Source: Streptomyces klenkii
GTDB lineage: Bacteria > Actinomycetota > Actinomycetes > Streptomycetales > Streptomycetaceae
DNA: 64,000 bases
Reading direction: 5' to 3'
Assembly: GCF_003626645.1 (NCBI RefSeq)
Contig: NZ_RBAM01000014.1
Location: forward strand, 1-64,000
Position numbers and translations under genes: made by a program. The notes below the pieces were generated by a model. The model did no database searches, was not told the DNA's origin, and saw nothing but the letters and a program-made list of their open reading frames with translations. Below, piece after piece: positions 24,081 through 33,154 of this stretch. Numbering within the stretch: the first letter of the stretch is position 1; each line of letters begins with the position of its first letter.

Positions 24081-25766
24081 ATGCCGAACGATACGAGCAC
24101 GCTGCTCCCCCGCCAGGTCGCCGACGCCTACGTCGACGCGTACACCGAACTCGACCCCATCACGGGCACCTATCTGGGGGTGCCGGCGTCCGCGACCCGG
24201 CTGCCGGACTTCTCCCCGGCGGGCGCGCGGGCCGTCGCCGACCTCGCGCGCGCCACGCTCGACCGCCTCGCCGAGGCCGAGCGGCAGCCCGGCGCGGACG
24301 CGGGCATCGAGCGGCGCTGCGCCCGGCTGCTGCGCGAGCGCCTGACCGCGGAGCTCGCGGTGCACGAGGCGGACGAGTACCTGCGCGCCGTCAGCAACAT
24401 CCACTCGCCGCTGCACTCGGTGCGCGAGGTGTTCACCATGATGCCGACCGACACCGCCGGGGACTGGGCGGCGATCGCCGAGCGGCTGCGGGCCGTGCCC
24501 GCGGCCCTGGAGGGCTACCGGGCCTCGCTCGCCGAGGGCCTGGAGCGCAAGCTGCCCGCCGGCCCGCGCCAGGTCGCCGCCAACCTCACACAGCTGGAGG
24601 AGTGGATCGGCACCGGCAGCGGCTGGTTCGGCGACTTCGCCGCGGACGGCCCGGAGGAGCTGCGCACCGAGCTGGACACGGCGGCGGCCGCCGCGACGGG
24701 CAGCCTCGTCGTGCTGCGCGACTGGCTGCGCGACGTCTACGCGCCGGGCGTCGAAGGCGCCCCGGACGTCGTGGGGCGCGAGCGCTACGCCCGCTGGTCG
24801 CGCTACTGGAACGGCACGGACCTCGACCTCGACGAGGCCTACGCGTACGGCTGGTCGGAGTTCCACCGCCTCCTGGGCGAGATGCGCACCGAGGCGGAGA
24901 AGGTGCTGCCCGGCGCGAAGACGCCGTGGGAGGCGCTGGCCCACCTCGACGAGCACGGCACGCACATCGAGGGCGTCGAGGAGGTGCGGGTCTGGCTGCA
25001 GAATCTGATGGACGAGGCCATCGAGGCACTGGACGGCACCCACTTCGAGCTGGCCGAGCGGGTCAAGCGGGTCGAGTCCCGCATCGCCCCGCCGGGCGGC
25101 GCGGCGGCCGCGTACTACAGCGAGCCGTCGGAGGACTTCTCCCGGCCGGGCCGCACCTGGCTGCCGACCATGGGTCAGACCCGCTTCCCCGTCTACGACC
25201 TGGTGTCCACCTGGTACCACGAGGGCGTCCCGGGCCACCACCTCCAGCTCGCGCAGTGGATGCACGTGGCCGATCAGCTCTCGCGCTACCAGGTCACCCT
25301 CGGCGGGGTCAGCGCCAACTGCGAGGGCTGGGCGCTGTACGCGGAGCGGCTCATGGACGAGCTGGGCTACCTCACGGACGCCGAGCGCCGGCTGGGCTAC
25401 CTCGACGCGCAGATGTGGCGCGCCATCCGGGTGATCGTGGACATCGGCATGCACGTGGAGCTGGAGATCCCGGCGGACTCCCCCTTCCACCCCGGTGAGC
25501 GCTGGACGCCGGAGCTGGTGCAGGAGTTCTGCGACCTGCACAGCGGGCGTCCCTCGGACTACGTGGAGAGCGAGGTCGTCCGCTACCTCGGCATGGCCGG
25601 CCAGGCGACCGGCTACAAGCTGGGCGAGCGGGCCTGGCTGGCCGGCCGCGACGCGGCCCGCGCCGCGCACGGCGACGCCTTCGACGCGAAGGCCTGGCAC
25701 ATGGCGGCGCTGTCACAGGGCTCGCTGGGCCTGGACGACCTGGTGGCCGAGCTGTCCGTGCTGTGA
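24081..25766 (+). CDS. DUF885 family protein (metallopeptidase-like)
   Basis: A 561-residue largely helical protein of DUF885. The metal-binding signature HEGVPGHHLQ (HExxxGHH) is near residue 380, followed by the downstream acidic ligand segment NCEGWALYAERLMDELG. This layout resembles M3/M32-type zinc peptidases, and the family is thought to hydrolyse peptides, though few members are characterised. No signal peptide is visible, so a cytoplasmic role is likely. ATG 24081 has GAGGA at 24069-24073. A terminator at 25773-25796 separates it from the convergent toxin gene. Confidence 0.9.
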   Translation: MPNDTSTLLPRQVADAYVDAYTELDPITGTYLGVPASATRLPDFSPAGARAVADLARATLDRLAEAERQPGADAGIERRCARLLRERLTAELAVHEADEYLRAVSNIHSPLHSVREVFTMMPTDTAGDWAAIAERLRAVPAALEGYRASLAEGLERKLPAGPRQVAANLTQLEEWIGTGSGWFGDFAADGPEELRTELDTAAAAATGSLVVLRDWLRDVYAPGVEGAPDVVGRERYARWSRYWNGTDLDLDEAYAYGWSEFHRLLGEMRTEAEKVLPGAKTPWEALAHLDEHGTHIEGVEEVRVWLQNLMDEAIEALDGTHFELAERVKRVESRIAPPGGAAAAYYSEPSEDFSRPGRTWLPTMGQTRFPVYDLVSTWYHEGVPGHHLQLAQWMHVADQLSRYQVTLGGVSANCEGWALYAERLMDELGYLTDAERRLGYLDAQMWRAIRVIVDIGMHVELEIPADSPFHPGERWTPELVQEFCDLHSGRPSDYVESEVVRYLGMAGQATGYKLGERAWLAGRDAARAAHGDAFDAKAWHMAALSQGSLGLDDLVAELSVL

Positions 25767-25772
25767 CGGCGG

Positions 25773-25796
25773 GGGGCGGGCCCCCGGGCCCGCCCC
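25773..25796. terminator. Terminator between DUF885 and toxin genes
   Basis: GGGGCGGGCCC (25773-25783) pairs with GGGCCCGCCCC (25786-25796) with a 2-nt loop, and TCCCTTT follows. It is 7 bp after the DUF885 stop codon and in the convergent gap with the Fic-like gene. Confidence 0.7.
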
Positions 25797-25829
25797 TCCC
25801 TTTCCGCTTCTGCTTCCGCTTGCGGGCCG

Positions 25830-26201
25830 TCAGATCCGCCAGGTGCGGATGCGGTCGGCGCATTCGTAGACGTCGACGCGGTACTCCTTGATGTCGCGCG
25901 CGAGGTCCACTATCGACCCGTACGGCGGGTCGATGCCCTCGCCCGCCGCGGCCATGTACGCGACGACGACCATGCAGGCGTACAGGCTGCTGCGCACGGG
26001 CAGCGGCTGGAGCCGGACGAGGGTGTGCATCAGGGCGGCCGCGCGCCAGGCCGCGTCGGGCTCGTGGTCGAACTTCGCGACGTCGAAGGCGTGCCGGGAG
26101 ACGGCGGCGGCGAGGGCGGTGTAGTCGTGGACGGCGGGCTCTTCGTACAGCTTCTGCTCCTGGACTCCGAGGAGCCAGGGCAGGTCGATGAGCAGCGGCA
26201 T
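25830..26201 (-). CDS. Fic/Doc-like toxin component of a toxin-antitoxin pair
   Basis: A 123-residue helical protein like the small Streptomyces proteins annotated as Fic-family toxins (LLIDLPWLLGVQEQKL, ALMHTLVRLQPLPVRSSLYA, AGEGIDPPYGSIVDLARDIK). True Fic/Doc enzymes AMPylate or phosphorylate targets through HxFx(D/A)GN(G/K)R; that motif is not present. Only the helix scaffold is kept (LVRLQPLP.RSSLYACMVVVAYMAA), so catalysis by the usual mechanism is doubtful. Its ATG overlaps the stop of the antitoxin gene by one base (TGATG at 26203-26199), the usual coupling of such pairs. Confidence 0.75.
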   Translation of the reverse strand: MPLLIDLPWLLGVQEQKLYEEPAVHDYTALAAAVSRHAFDVAKFDHEPDAAWRAAALMHTLVRLQPLPVRSSLYACMVVVAYMAAAGEGIDPPYGSIVDLARDIKEYRVDVYECADRIRTWRI

Positions 26202-26431
26202 CAGGCGGCGGCACCGCCCGTGGACGGGGGAGCCTCCTCGGGGAAGGCGGCGTCGAACTCCGCCATGTGCTCGTTCCAGAACTTGGCGGCGCGCTCCACG
26301 AAGCGGCGGCGCTGCTGCTCGCGCACGGACAGGTCGTGCACGTACGCCTTGATGCTCTTGCCGTCCGCGGCAGCGGCCTCGCGGATGGCCGCGAGCTCCT
26401 CTTCCGTGAATTCGATGTTGAGTGCCGGCAT
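26201..26431 (-). CDS. Antitoxin partner of the Fic-like protein
   Basis: A 76-residue acidic protein. The first 30 residues (ALNIEFTEEELAAIREAAAA) look like a ribbon-helix-helix DNA-binding fold. A helix with an RRRFVERAAKFWNEHMAEFD stretch follows and could bind the toxin. It comes first in the operon and overlaps the toxin start, typical of autoregulated type II modules. The start ATG at 26431 follows a GGTACC-containing stretch without a strong ribosome site. Regulation is presumably by antitoxin binding to its own promoter at 26432-26504. Confidence 0.75.
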   Translation of the reverse strand: MPALNIEFTEEELAAIREAAAADGKSIKAYVHDLSVREQQRRRFVERAAKFWNEHMAEFDAAFPEEAPPSTGGAAA

Positions 26432-26504
26432 GGCACCACGGTACCGGCCGGGTGCCGGGATCGGCAGCGCCCAGGGACCTGGGATTCCGGGGCCCCGCCT
26501 CCGG

Positions 26505-26987
26505 TCAGCAGCCGCAGTCGTCCGCGGCGAGCGGGGCGGTCAGCGGGTCCGGCGGGAGCTGCCGGGTGCCGTCGGCGGTCTCTACGGCGTAGCCCTCGCG
26601 GATCCAGTACTCGATGCCGCCCAGCATCTCCTTGACGCGGTAACCGAGCCGGGCGAGGGCCAGGGCGGCGCGGGTGGCGCCGTCGCAGCCGGGGCCCCAG
26701 CAGTGGACGACGACGGGGACGGCGGGGTCGAGGAACTGCCGGGCCAGCTGCGGGATCTGCGCCGTGGGCAGGTGGACGGCGCCGGGGACGTGGCCCTGGT
26801 CCCAGGACGCGGTGGAGCGGGAGTCCACGACGACGAAGTCCGTGGCACCGGCGGCGAGGGCGGCGTGCACGTCGGCGACGTCGGTGTGGAAGGCGAGCCG
26901 GGCCGCGAAGTACGCGGCGGCATCGGCGGAGGGCGCGGGCGGCACGGCCATGACGCGGCTTGCGGGGGCGGGAGCAGGGGTGGTCAT
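26505..26987 (-). CDS. Rhodanese-like domain protein
   Basis: A 160-residue single rhodanese domain. Typical elements are FVVVDSRSTASWDQGHVPGA, HLPTAQIPQLAR and the active-site loop VVVHCWGPGCDGATRAALAL, where the first Cys is the probable persulfide carrier. The loop is longer than the CRxGxR loop of thiosulfate sulfurtransferases, as in other actinobacterial members. The protein ends in DDCGC, a vicinal Cys pattern that might bind metal or form a second thiol site. ATG 26987 is preferred over the longer frame from 27014. It diverges from the Lrp gene, which may control it. Confidence 0.88.
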   Translation of the reverse strand: MTTPAPAPASRVMAVPPAPSADAAAYFAARLAFHTDVADVHAALAAGATDFVVVDSRSTASWDQGHVPGAVHLPTAQIPQLARQFLDPAVPVVVHCWGPGCDGATRAALALARLGYRVKEMLGGIEYWIREGYAVETADGTRQLPPDPLTAPLAADDCGC

Positions 26988-27081
26988 GGCAGTGAATCTA
27001 CGGCCCAAGATCACCGAGCAGAACCGTCAATCCTCGGCAAAACTCTTGAGTTACCGGTGATTTCACTGTTAGACATCGCCC

Positions 27082-27528
27082 ATGACCGGCTATTCCCCCG
27101 ACGCCACCGACTGGCGCATCCTCGACGCCCTCCAGCACAACGGACGCGTCGGCTACGCCGAGCTGGCGCGGATCGTGAACATGTCCTCCAGCGCCGTCAC
27201 CGAGCGAGTGCGCAGACTGGAGGAGGCGGGCGTCATCGGCGGCTACACGGCCGTCGTCGACCCGGAGAAGCTGGGCATGCCCGTCCTCGCCTTCGTCCGG
27301 CTGCGCTACCCCAACGGCAACTACAAGCCCTTCCACGACCTGCTGGAGACCACGCAGGAGATCCTGGAGGCACACCACGTCACCGGCGACGACTGCTTCA
27401 TGATCAAGGTCGCGGCGCGGTCGATGCGGCACCTGGAGGAGGTCGCGGGCCGGATCGGCGCGCTGGGGTCGGTGACCACCAGCATCGTCTACTCCTCTCC
27501 CCTCCCCCGACGCGCGATCGGTCGCTGA
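27082..27528 (+). CDS. Lrp/AsnC family transcriptional regulator
   Basis: A 148-residue feast/famine regulator. The N-terminal helix-turn-helix (DWRILDALQHNGRVGYAELA, then VNMSSSAVTERVRRLEEAGV) occupies about residues 8-55. A RAM effector domain follows (VLAFVRLRYPNGNYKPF, then VTGDDCFMIKVAARSMRHLE). Such proteins form octamers and sense amino acids. The A/T-richer 94-bp region shared with the divergent rhodanese gene is a natural target, pointing to control of sulfur metabolism, though this is inference from position only. Confidence 0.93.
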   Translation: MTGYSPDATDWRILDALQHNGRVGYAELARIVNMSSSAVTERVRRLEEAGVIGGYTAVVDPEKLGMPVLAFVRLRYPNGNYKPFHDLLETTQEILEAHHVTGDDCFMIKVAARSMRHLEEVAGRIGALGSVTTSIVYSSPLPRRAIGR

Positions 27529-27644
27529 AGGCCCGGCCTTCAGGAACGGCCTGTCCTGCTCCCGGTCCTGCCGAGCGCGAAGCGCCGATCGGACGCCGGC
27601 CCGTCTTCACCGGCGCCCACAGGCCGGAGCCCCGTGCGGTGCGG

Positions 27645-30600
27645 TCAGTCGTGCTGCGCGCCGCCGGCGATTTCGTGCCGTACGGTCGAGCCCGACCGGC
27701 CCTTGACCACTCGCAGTTGGGTCGGCACGCGCCGGCGCAGGTCGGCGACGTGGCTGACGATGCCGACGGCGCGGTCCCGCTCGCGCAGCGCGTCCAGGAC
27801 GTCCAGCACCTCGTCCAGGGTCTGCTCGTCGAGGCTGCCGAAGCCCTCGTCGATGAACAGGGTGTCGAGCCGTACGCCGCCCGCCTCCTCCGTGACGACG
27901 TCGGCGAGGCCGAGGGCGAGGGCGAGGGAGACGAAGAAGGTCTCGCCGCCGGAGAGGGTGGCGGTGTCGCGCTCCCGGCCCGTCCAGTGGTCGATCACGT
28001 GCAAGCCCAGGCCCGAGCGGGCGTTGCCGCCGGCCCGGGCGTCGGAGTGGACGAGCGTGTAGCGGCCGGCGGACATGCGCCGGAGCCGGGCGGTCGCGGC
28101 GGCCGCGACCTGTTCGAGGCGGGCGGCCAGGACGTACGACTCCAGGCGCATGCGGCGCTCGTTGCGCGTGGACGTGCCCGCGGCGAGCGCGGCCAGTTCG
28201 GCGACGCGGTGGTGCTCCTCGCGGAGCGGGGCGAGGCGGCGGGCGTCGGTGAGGGCCGCGGCGGAGAGGCGGTCCAGGTCCTTGCAGCGGGTGCGGGCGG
28301 CGACCTCGGCGACGGAGGCGTCGCGGAGCCTCGCCGCGGCCGCGTCGAGGGCGGCGGCGGCCGCCCCGGGGTCGGCGGCGGGATGTGCGGCGGCGTCCAC
28401 GGCCGCGGGGTCGGCGAGGGCTTCGGCGACGGCGGCCTCCTCGCGGGCCCGGGCGTCGAGCCTCTCCTGGAGCTCCCGGCGGGCCGCCGCGCCGAGCACG
28501 GCCTCCTCCGCGAGCGCGGGGTTGCCGAAGCCGGCGCGGAAGGCGGCGTCGGCGAGGCGGGCGTCGGCCTCCTTGAGCCGGCCAGCGGCGTCCGCGGCGG
28601 CGCGGACCGTCTCGACGGCGCCGGCCAGGAGGTCCAGCTGCCGCTCCAGGTGGGCGGCGCGGCGGGCGACGGACGTCTCGCCGGCGCGGGCCCGGGCCAG
28701 CTCCTCCTCCAGGGCGGCCAGGTCGTTTCCGAGCTGTTCGCGGCGGGTCGTACGGGCGGCGGCCCGCGTCAGGGCGGCCTGCCGGGCCTCGCGGCGCAGG
28801 TCGTGCTCGCGCTCGGCCTGCCGGAGGGCCTCCTGGGCCGCGTGCAGGTCCGCGCCCGCGGCGCGCGCGGCGGCCAGGGAGCGGCCGAGGTCGCCGGCGA
28901 GCGCTTCGAGCTCCGCGGCGGTGGCCTCGCCCGCGTCGGCCTCGGCGCGGGCGAGGGAGTCGCGGAGCCCCTGGAGGTCGCGGGCGGCCTCCTCCCGTAC
29001 GCCGTCGGCGCGCTGGAAGGCGGCCAGGGCGGCCTCCTCGTCGGCGCGGTCGACCCGGCCGGCCGCGGCGCGCGCCGGGTCGGGGTGCTCGGTGGCTCCG
29101 CACACCTTGCAGGCCACGCCGGTTTCGAGCTCGCCCGCGAGCTCGGCGGCGATGCCGTCCAGGCGGCGCTCCTTGACGTCGAGCCAGGTGGCGCGAGCGG
29201 CGACGGCCCGTTCTCGGGCGCCGGTCAGCGTCCGCTCCGCCGCGGCGGCGGCCGCGGTGAGGCGGTCGCGTTCGCGGGCGGCGGCCAGGCGGGTGCGGAG
29301 GGGGCCGGTCCCGGCCTCCAGCCGGTCTGCTCGGTGGGCTTCGGCGCGCGCGGTCTCGACGCGCTGCTCGCAGGCGGCGCGCAGCGCTTCCCAGCCGTCG
29401 AGCCAGCCGGTCAGCTCGGCGAGCTCGTCCTCGCCGGCGCGGGCCTCGCGCTCCAGCGCGCGCAGCTGGACCTCGATTCCGGCGGCGCGCTCCTCCGCGC
29501 GGCGGGCGGCGGCCAGGGAGCCGAGCTCCTCGCGGAGCTGCCGCTCCAGGGCGGCGAGCTGTCCGGCGCCCGCGTCGCGCCGGTCCTCGGGGAGGGCCGC
29601 GCGGACGCGCTGCTCGGCGGCGGCCGCCGCGCGGTGGGCGCGGTCGGCTTCGGCGCGCATCTCCAGGACGGGGACGACGCCGTCGGCGGCGAGGGCCCGC
29701 CGCATCCGCTCGCGGCCGGCCTCGTGCGCGTCGCGCTGGGCGGCGAGGGCGTCGGCGCGGCGGCGGGCCTCGGCGTGCCGGTGCTGGAGCCGGGCGAGTT
29801 CGCGTACGGCGTCGGCGTGGTCCTGGGCGGCCCGGTGGGCTTGTTCGGCGGTGCGCGCGGCGACGGCGGCGGCGTCCCGGCGTTCCCGGGCGCCGCTGCG
29901 GGCGAGGGCGGCCCACTCCAGGACGGCTTCGGCGAGCCCGGGGGCGCCGGGGGCGAGCGGGGCCGTGGCGGCGCGCTGGGCGGGGACGGCCTGCCCGGCG
30001 GCGGACTGCTTCGCGGCGCGGGGTGCCGGGACGCCGCCGCGGGTACGGCCGGCAGGTGCGCCGGCACCGCCCTCGGCCGCCGCGGCGGGCGACGGCGTGC
30101 CCACCTCGGGCAGCGACGGGTCGCCGGCGGCCTGGCGCATCCGGTGGGCGAGGGCGAGCAGCCCGTCGTCGCCGGCCCGTACGCCGGTCTCCGCGGCGCG
30201 GCGCAGCTCCGCGAGCCGCTTCTCGACGGCAGCGAAGCGGCCGGTGTCGAAGAGCTTGCCGAGCAGGTCGCCGCGGGCGGTGTCCTTGGCGCCGAGGAAG
30301 CGGGCGAACTCGCCCTGGGGCAGGAGGACGACCTGGCAGAACTGCTCCCGGCTCATGCCGAGGAGCTGCTTGACCTCCTCGCCGATCTCCTGGTGGGAGC
30401 GGCTGAGCCCCTCCCACTTCCCGTCGCGGTGCTCGCGCAGCTCGCTCGCGGCCCGCTCCTTGGTGAAGCCCGTGCCCTTCTTCTTGGGGCGCAGCTGCTC
30501 GGGGCGGCGCGTGATCTCCAGGCGGCGGCCGGCGACGGTGAGGTCGAGGACGACCTGGGTGAGGGTGTCGTCGCCGGCGTGGTCGCTGCGCAGCACCGGG

Positions 30601-30797
30601 CTGCCGGCGGTGCCCTGGCGGGCGCCGGGCACCTCGTTGTAGAGGGCGTAGCAGACGGCGTCGAGGACGGAGGTCTTGCCGGCGCCGGTGGGGCCGTGGA
30701 AGAGGAAGAGCCCGTCGGCGGACAGCGCGTCGAAGTCGATGTGCTGGGTGCCGCCGAAGGGGCCGAACGCGGTGATCGTCAGCCGGTGCAGCCTCAT
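27645..30797 (-). CDS. sbcC: SbcC exonuclease ATPase subunit
   Basis: A 1,050-residue SMC-like ATPase, the Rad50 counterpart. Walker A is GPTGAGKTS (residues 35-43) and the Q-loop is LLPQGEFARFL. Two long Ala/Arg/Glu-rich coiled coils flank a zinc hook CKVCG near residue 560. The C-terminal part has the signature LSGGETFF and Walker B LFIDEGFGSLD. With SbcD it cleaves DNA hairpins and processes double-strand breaks. Its ATG overlaps the sbcD stop by 4 bp (30794-30797), so the two are coupled. The very high GC of the coils makes the opposite strand open for kilobases; those frames are artefacts. Confidence 0.96.
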   Translation of the reverse strand: MRLHRLTITAFGPFGGTQHIDFDALSADGLFLFHGPTGAGKTSVLDAVCYALYNEVPGARQGTAGSPVLRSDHAGDDTLTQVVLDLTVAGRRLEITRRPEQLRPKKKGTGFTKERAASELREHRDGKWEGLSRSHQEIGEEVKQLLGMSREQFCQVVLLPQGEFARFLGAKDTARGDLLGKLFDTGRFAAVEKRLAELRRAAETGVRAGDDGLLALAHRMRQAAGDPSLPEVGTPSPAAAAEGGAGAPAGRTRGGVPAPRAAKQSAAGQAVPAQRAATAPLAPGAPGLAEAVLEWAALARSGARERRDAAAVAARTAEQAHRAAQDHADAVRELARLQHRHAEARRRADALAAQRDAHEAGRERMRRALAADGVVPVLEMRAEADRAHRAAAAAEQRVRAALPEDRRDAGAGQLAALERQLREELGSLAAARRAEERAAGIEVQLRALEREARAGEDELAELTGWLDGWEALRAACEQRVETARAEAHRADRLEAGTGPLRTRLAAARERDRLTAAAAAAERTLTGARERAVAARATWLDVKERRLDGIAAELAGELETGVACKVCGATEHPDPARAAAGRVDRADEEAALAAFQRADGVREEAARDLQGLRDSLARAEADAGEATAAELEALAGDLGRSLAAARAAGADLHAAQEALRQAEREHDLRREARQAALTRAAARTTRREQLGNDLAALEEELARARAGETSVARRAAHLERQLDLLAGAVETVRAAADAAGRLKEADARLADAAFRAGFGNPALAEEAVLGAAARRELQERLDARAREEAAVAEALADPAAVDAAAHPAADPGAAAAALDAAAARLRDASVAEVAARTRCKDLDRLSAAALTDARRLAPLREEHHRVAELAALAAGTSTRNERRMRLESYVLAARLEQVAAAATARLRRMSAGRYTLVHSDARAGGNARSGLGLHVIDHWTGRERDTATLSGGETFFVSLALALGLADVVTEEAGGVRLDTLFIDEGFGSLDEQTLDEVLDVLDALRERDRAVGIVSHVADLRRRVPTQLRVVKGRSGSTVRHEIAGGAQHD

Positions 30798-31966
30798 CGG
30801 GCGCCCGCCTCCTCGGAGCTCTCGGTGAGCCGTACGTGGTCGAGGGCGGCGGTGAGGATGCCGCGTTCACGGTCGTCGGCCGCGAGCCCGCCGCGGACGT
30901 GGGCCACGAAGTCCTCGGCGATCTCCTGGTCGCTGCGGTCGCGCAGGCGCGTGGCGTACGAGGCGAGGGGGTCCTGCGGCGAGCGCTCGGGGTCCAGGAC
31001 GAGGCTGAGCACGTGCGGGAAGCGCTCGGCGAGGCGGGCCATGGGCTCGTCGGGGCGGTGCGGGTCGGTGAGGGTGGCCTCGACCCACGCGTCCTCGTGC
31101 CGGGCGAGGGCCGGGTCGCGGAGCAGGTCGTCGAGGCGGCCGCGGATGCGGGCGAGGGGGCGCGGCACGGGGCAGTCGATCCGCTCGGCGGCGGTGAGGG
31201 TGCCGCCGGCGCCGAGGTCGAGGAGCCACATGGTCTTGCGGTGGTCCGCCTCGGAGAAGGAGTAGGCCAGCGGGGAGCCGGAGTAGCGGACGCGCTCGGT
31301 GATCGTCTGGCAGCCGTGGAGGTGGCCGAGGGCGGCGTAGTCGACGCCGTCGAAGACGGCGGCGGGGACCTGGGCGACGCCGCCGACGGTGATGTCGCGC
31401 TCGCTGTCGCTGGCGGTGCCGCCGGTGACGAAGGCGTGGGCGAGGACGACGGAGCGGGTGCCGGCGGGCCGCGCGGCGAGGTCGGCGCGGACGCGGTCCA
31501 TGGCGGCGGCGAGGACGTCCGTGTGGCCGGCGCGGGCCGCGCCCAGCTCCTCGCGGACGAGGGCGGGCTCCAGGTAGGGCAGGCCGTAGAAGGCGACGTC
31601 GCCGTGGGCGTCGGCGAGGACGACGGGGGTGCCCACGCCCGCGGGGTCGGTGCGCAGGTGGATGCCGGCCCGGTCGATGAGCCCGGCGCCGACGCCCAGG
31701 CGGCGGGCCGAGTCGTGGTTACCGGAGATCATGACCGTGGGCACGCCGAGGTCCGCGAGCCGGTGCAGCGCCTCGTCGAAGAGGGCGACGGCGCCGAGCG
31801 GGGGGACGGCCCGGTCGTGGACGTCGCCCGCGACGAGCACCACGTCCACCTGCCGCTCCCGGACGGTGCGCACCAGGTGGCCGATGAAGGCGCGCTGGGC
31901 GTCGAGCAGGTTCACGCGGTGGAACGAGCGGCCCAGGTGCCAGTCGGACGTATGCAGGATCCTCAC
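30794..31966 (-). CDS. sbcD: SbcD exonuclease subunit
   Basis: A 390-residue calcineurin-like nuclease, the Mre11 counterpart. Phosphoesterase motifs run in order: HTSDWHLG (residues 4-11), AGDVHD, SGNHDS, VLAHAFVTGG and GHLHGCQ. With SbcC it forms the complex that opens hairpins and trims DNA ends. GTG 31966 places VRILHTSDWHLG at the N-terminus as in homologues; an ATG at 31984 is in frame but has no better ribosome site. It is the first gene of the sbcDC operon and divergent from the deacetylase gene. Confidence 0.95.
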   Translation of the reverse strand: MRILHTSDWHLGRSFHRVNLLDAQRAFIGHLVRTVRERQVDVVLVAGDVHDRAVPPLGAVALFDEALHRLADLGVPTVMISGNHDSARRLGVGAGLIDRAGIHLRTDPAGVGTPVVLADAHGDVAFYGLPYLEPALVREELGAARAGHTDVLAAAMDRVRADLAARPAGTRSVVLAHAFVTGGTASDSERDITVGGVAQVPAAVFDGVDYAALGHLHGCQTITERVRYSGSPLAYSFSEADHRKTMWLLDLGAGGTLTAAERIDCPVPRPLARIRGRLDDLLRDPALARHEDAWVEATLTDPHRPDEPMARLAERFPHVLSLVLDPERSPQDPLASYATRLRDRSDQEIAEDFVAHVRGGLAADDRERGILTAALDHVRLTESSEEAGAR

Positions 31967-32087
31967 GGGCCCCAAGTGTTCCATCTGCGGAGGGGTGGCC
32001 GGGCACGGCCCCGAGTGGCCGAGCACGGCGCCCCGATGGGCGTACCGGACGGGCGGGGCACCCGACCCGCTGAAAAGATCCGGAAAT

Positions 32088-33107
32088 ATGCGACTCATAC
32101 GAAATGTCCTTGCTCGGCACGGCCGTGGCGCACACCACCGCATACGCCGCCCCCTCCCCCTCGTCCTGACCCTGCTCCTGCTGCTCGCCGGCGCCGCCGC
32201 GTGCGCGGGCGGCGACGCGGCCCTGCCCGGCGCGCGCGACGGCCAGGACGCGGCCGGCCTCGGACAGCTCAAGGGGCAGGCCCGCCGGCAGGGGCAGGAA
32301 CAGCAGGGACAGGAACGGCAGGGCCGTGAGGAGCAAGGGCGGGAGGAGCAGGACCAGGAGCAGCAGGCACCGGCGCCGCCGAAGGTCAAGCTGACGCCCG
32401 AGCAGCGGCTGGCCGCCGCGCAGCGCTGGGGCCTGGACCAGGCACCGCTCGTCGCGCCGTCCCCGCCGAGGGAGAAGCCCCGGCTGACCACGCCGGAGTG
32501 GGCGGACCAGGGCCCGGACCTCATCCCCGCGCCCGCCCACGTGCCGACCGACCAGAAGATCGCGTTCCTGACGATCGACGACGGGGCGGCGAAGGACCGG
32601 GAGTTCCTGGACATGGTGCGGGACCTCCAGATCCCGCTGAGCGCCTTCCTCACCGACGAGTCCGCGGCCGAGGACTACGGCTACTTCCGCGACCTGCACG
32701 CGCTGGGCGTCTCGATCCAGAACCACACGCTGCACCACCCGCAGATGAACCACATCTCCGAGGACGAGCAGTACACGGAGATCTGCGGTCAGCAGGACAT
32801 CCTGGAGCGCGAGATCGGCGTCCGGCCGACGCTCTTCCGGCCGCCCTTCGGCGACTTCGACGCCGACACCCTCGCCGTCGCCGAGGAGTGCGGCACGCGG
32901 GCCGCGCCGCTGTGGAACGAGGAGGCCTTCGCGGACCGGATGGACTTCCGCCACGACGACCAGCGGTTCCACCCCGGCGACATCATCCTCACCCACTTCA
33001 ACGGGCCCAAGGCGTGGGGCGGCACCATGTGCGACATGCTGCGCACCGTGCTGCGCAAGGTCACGGAGCAGGGCTACGCGCTGGCCCGGCTGGAGGATTA
33101 CGCGTAG
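32088..33107 (+). CDS. Exported polysaccharide deacetylase (NodB domain)
   Basis: A 339-residue protein with a hydrophobic export segment (LPLVLTLLLLLAGAAACAGG) that could be a lipoprotein signal, although the box AAAC is not canonical. A Gln/Glu/Arg-rich spacer follows (residues about 58-90; repeats of GQE and REEQ). The NodB domain begins near 155: LTIDDGAA (usual TFDDG), NHTLHHPQM with the two metal His, RPPFGDFD, and ILTHFNG. Members remove acetyl groups from peptidoglycan or other polysaccharides outside the cell. The Ile for Phe change in motif 1 is tolerated in some members. The substrate is unproven. Confidence 0.88.
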   Translation: MRLIRNVLARHGRGAHHRIRRPLPLVLTLLLLLAGAAACAGGDAALPGARDGQDAAGLGQLKGQARRQGQEQQGQERQGREEQGREEQDQEQQAPAPPKVKLTPEQRLAAAQRWGLDQAPLVAPSPPREKPRLTTPEWADQGPDLIPAPAHVPTDQKIAFLTIDDGAAKDREFLDMVRDLQIPLSAFLTDESAAEDYGYFRDLHALGVSIQNHTLHHPQMNHISEDEQYTEICGQQDILEREIGVRPTLFRPPFGDFDADTLAVAEECGTRAAPLWNEEAFADRMDFRHDDQRFHPGDIILTHFNGPKAWGGTMCDMLRTVLRKVTEQGYALARLEDYA

Positions 33108-33154
33108 GGGGGCCGAGGCGGGGGCGCGGGTCAGGCAGGGGCGGGGCCGGCGGC

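Noticed and set aside
26025..31265. A 1,746-codon open frame on the plus strand
   Set aside because: It is antisense to sbcC and neighbouring genes. Its Gly/Arg/Val-rich composition with no domains is the expected mirror of a GC-rich coiled-coil gene.
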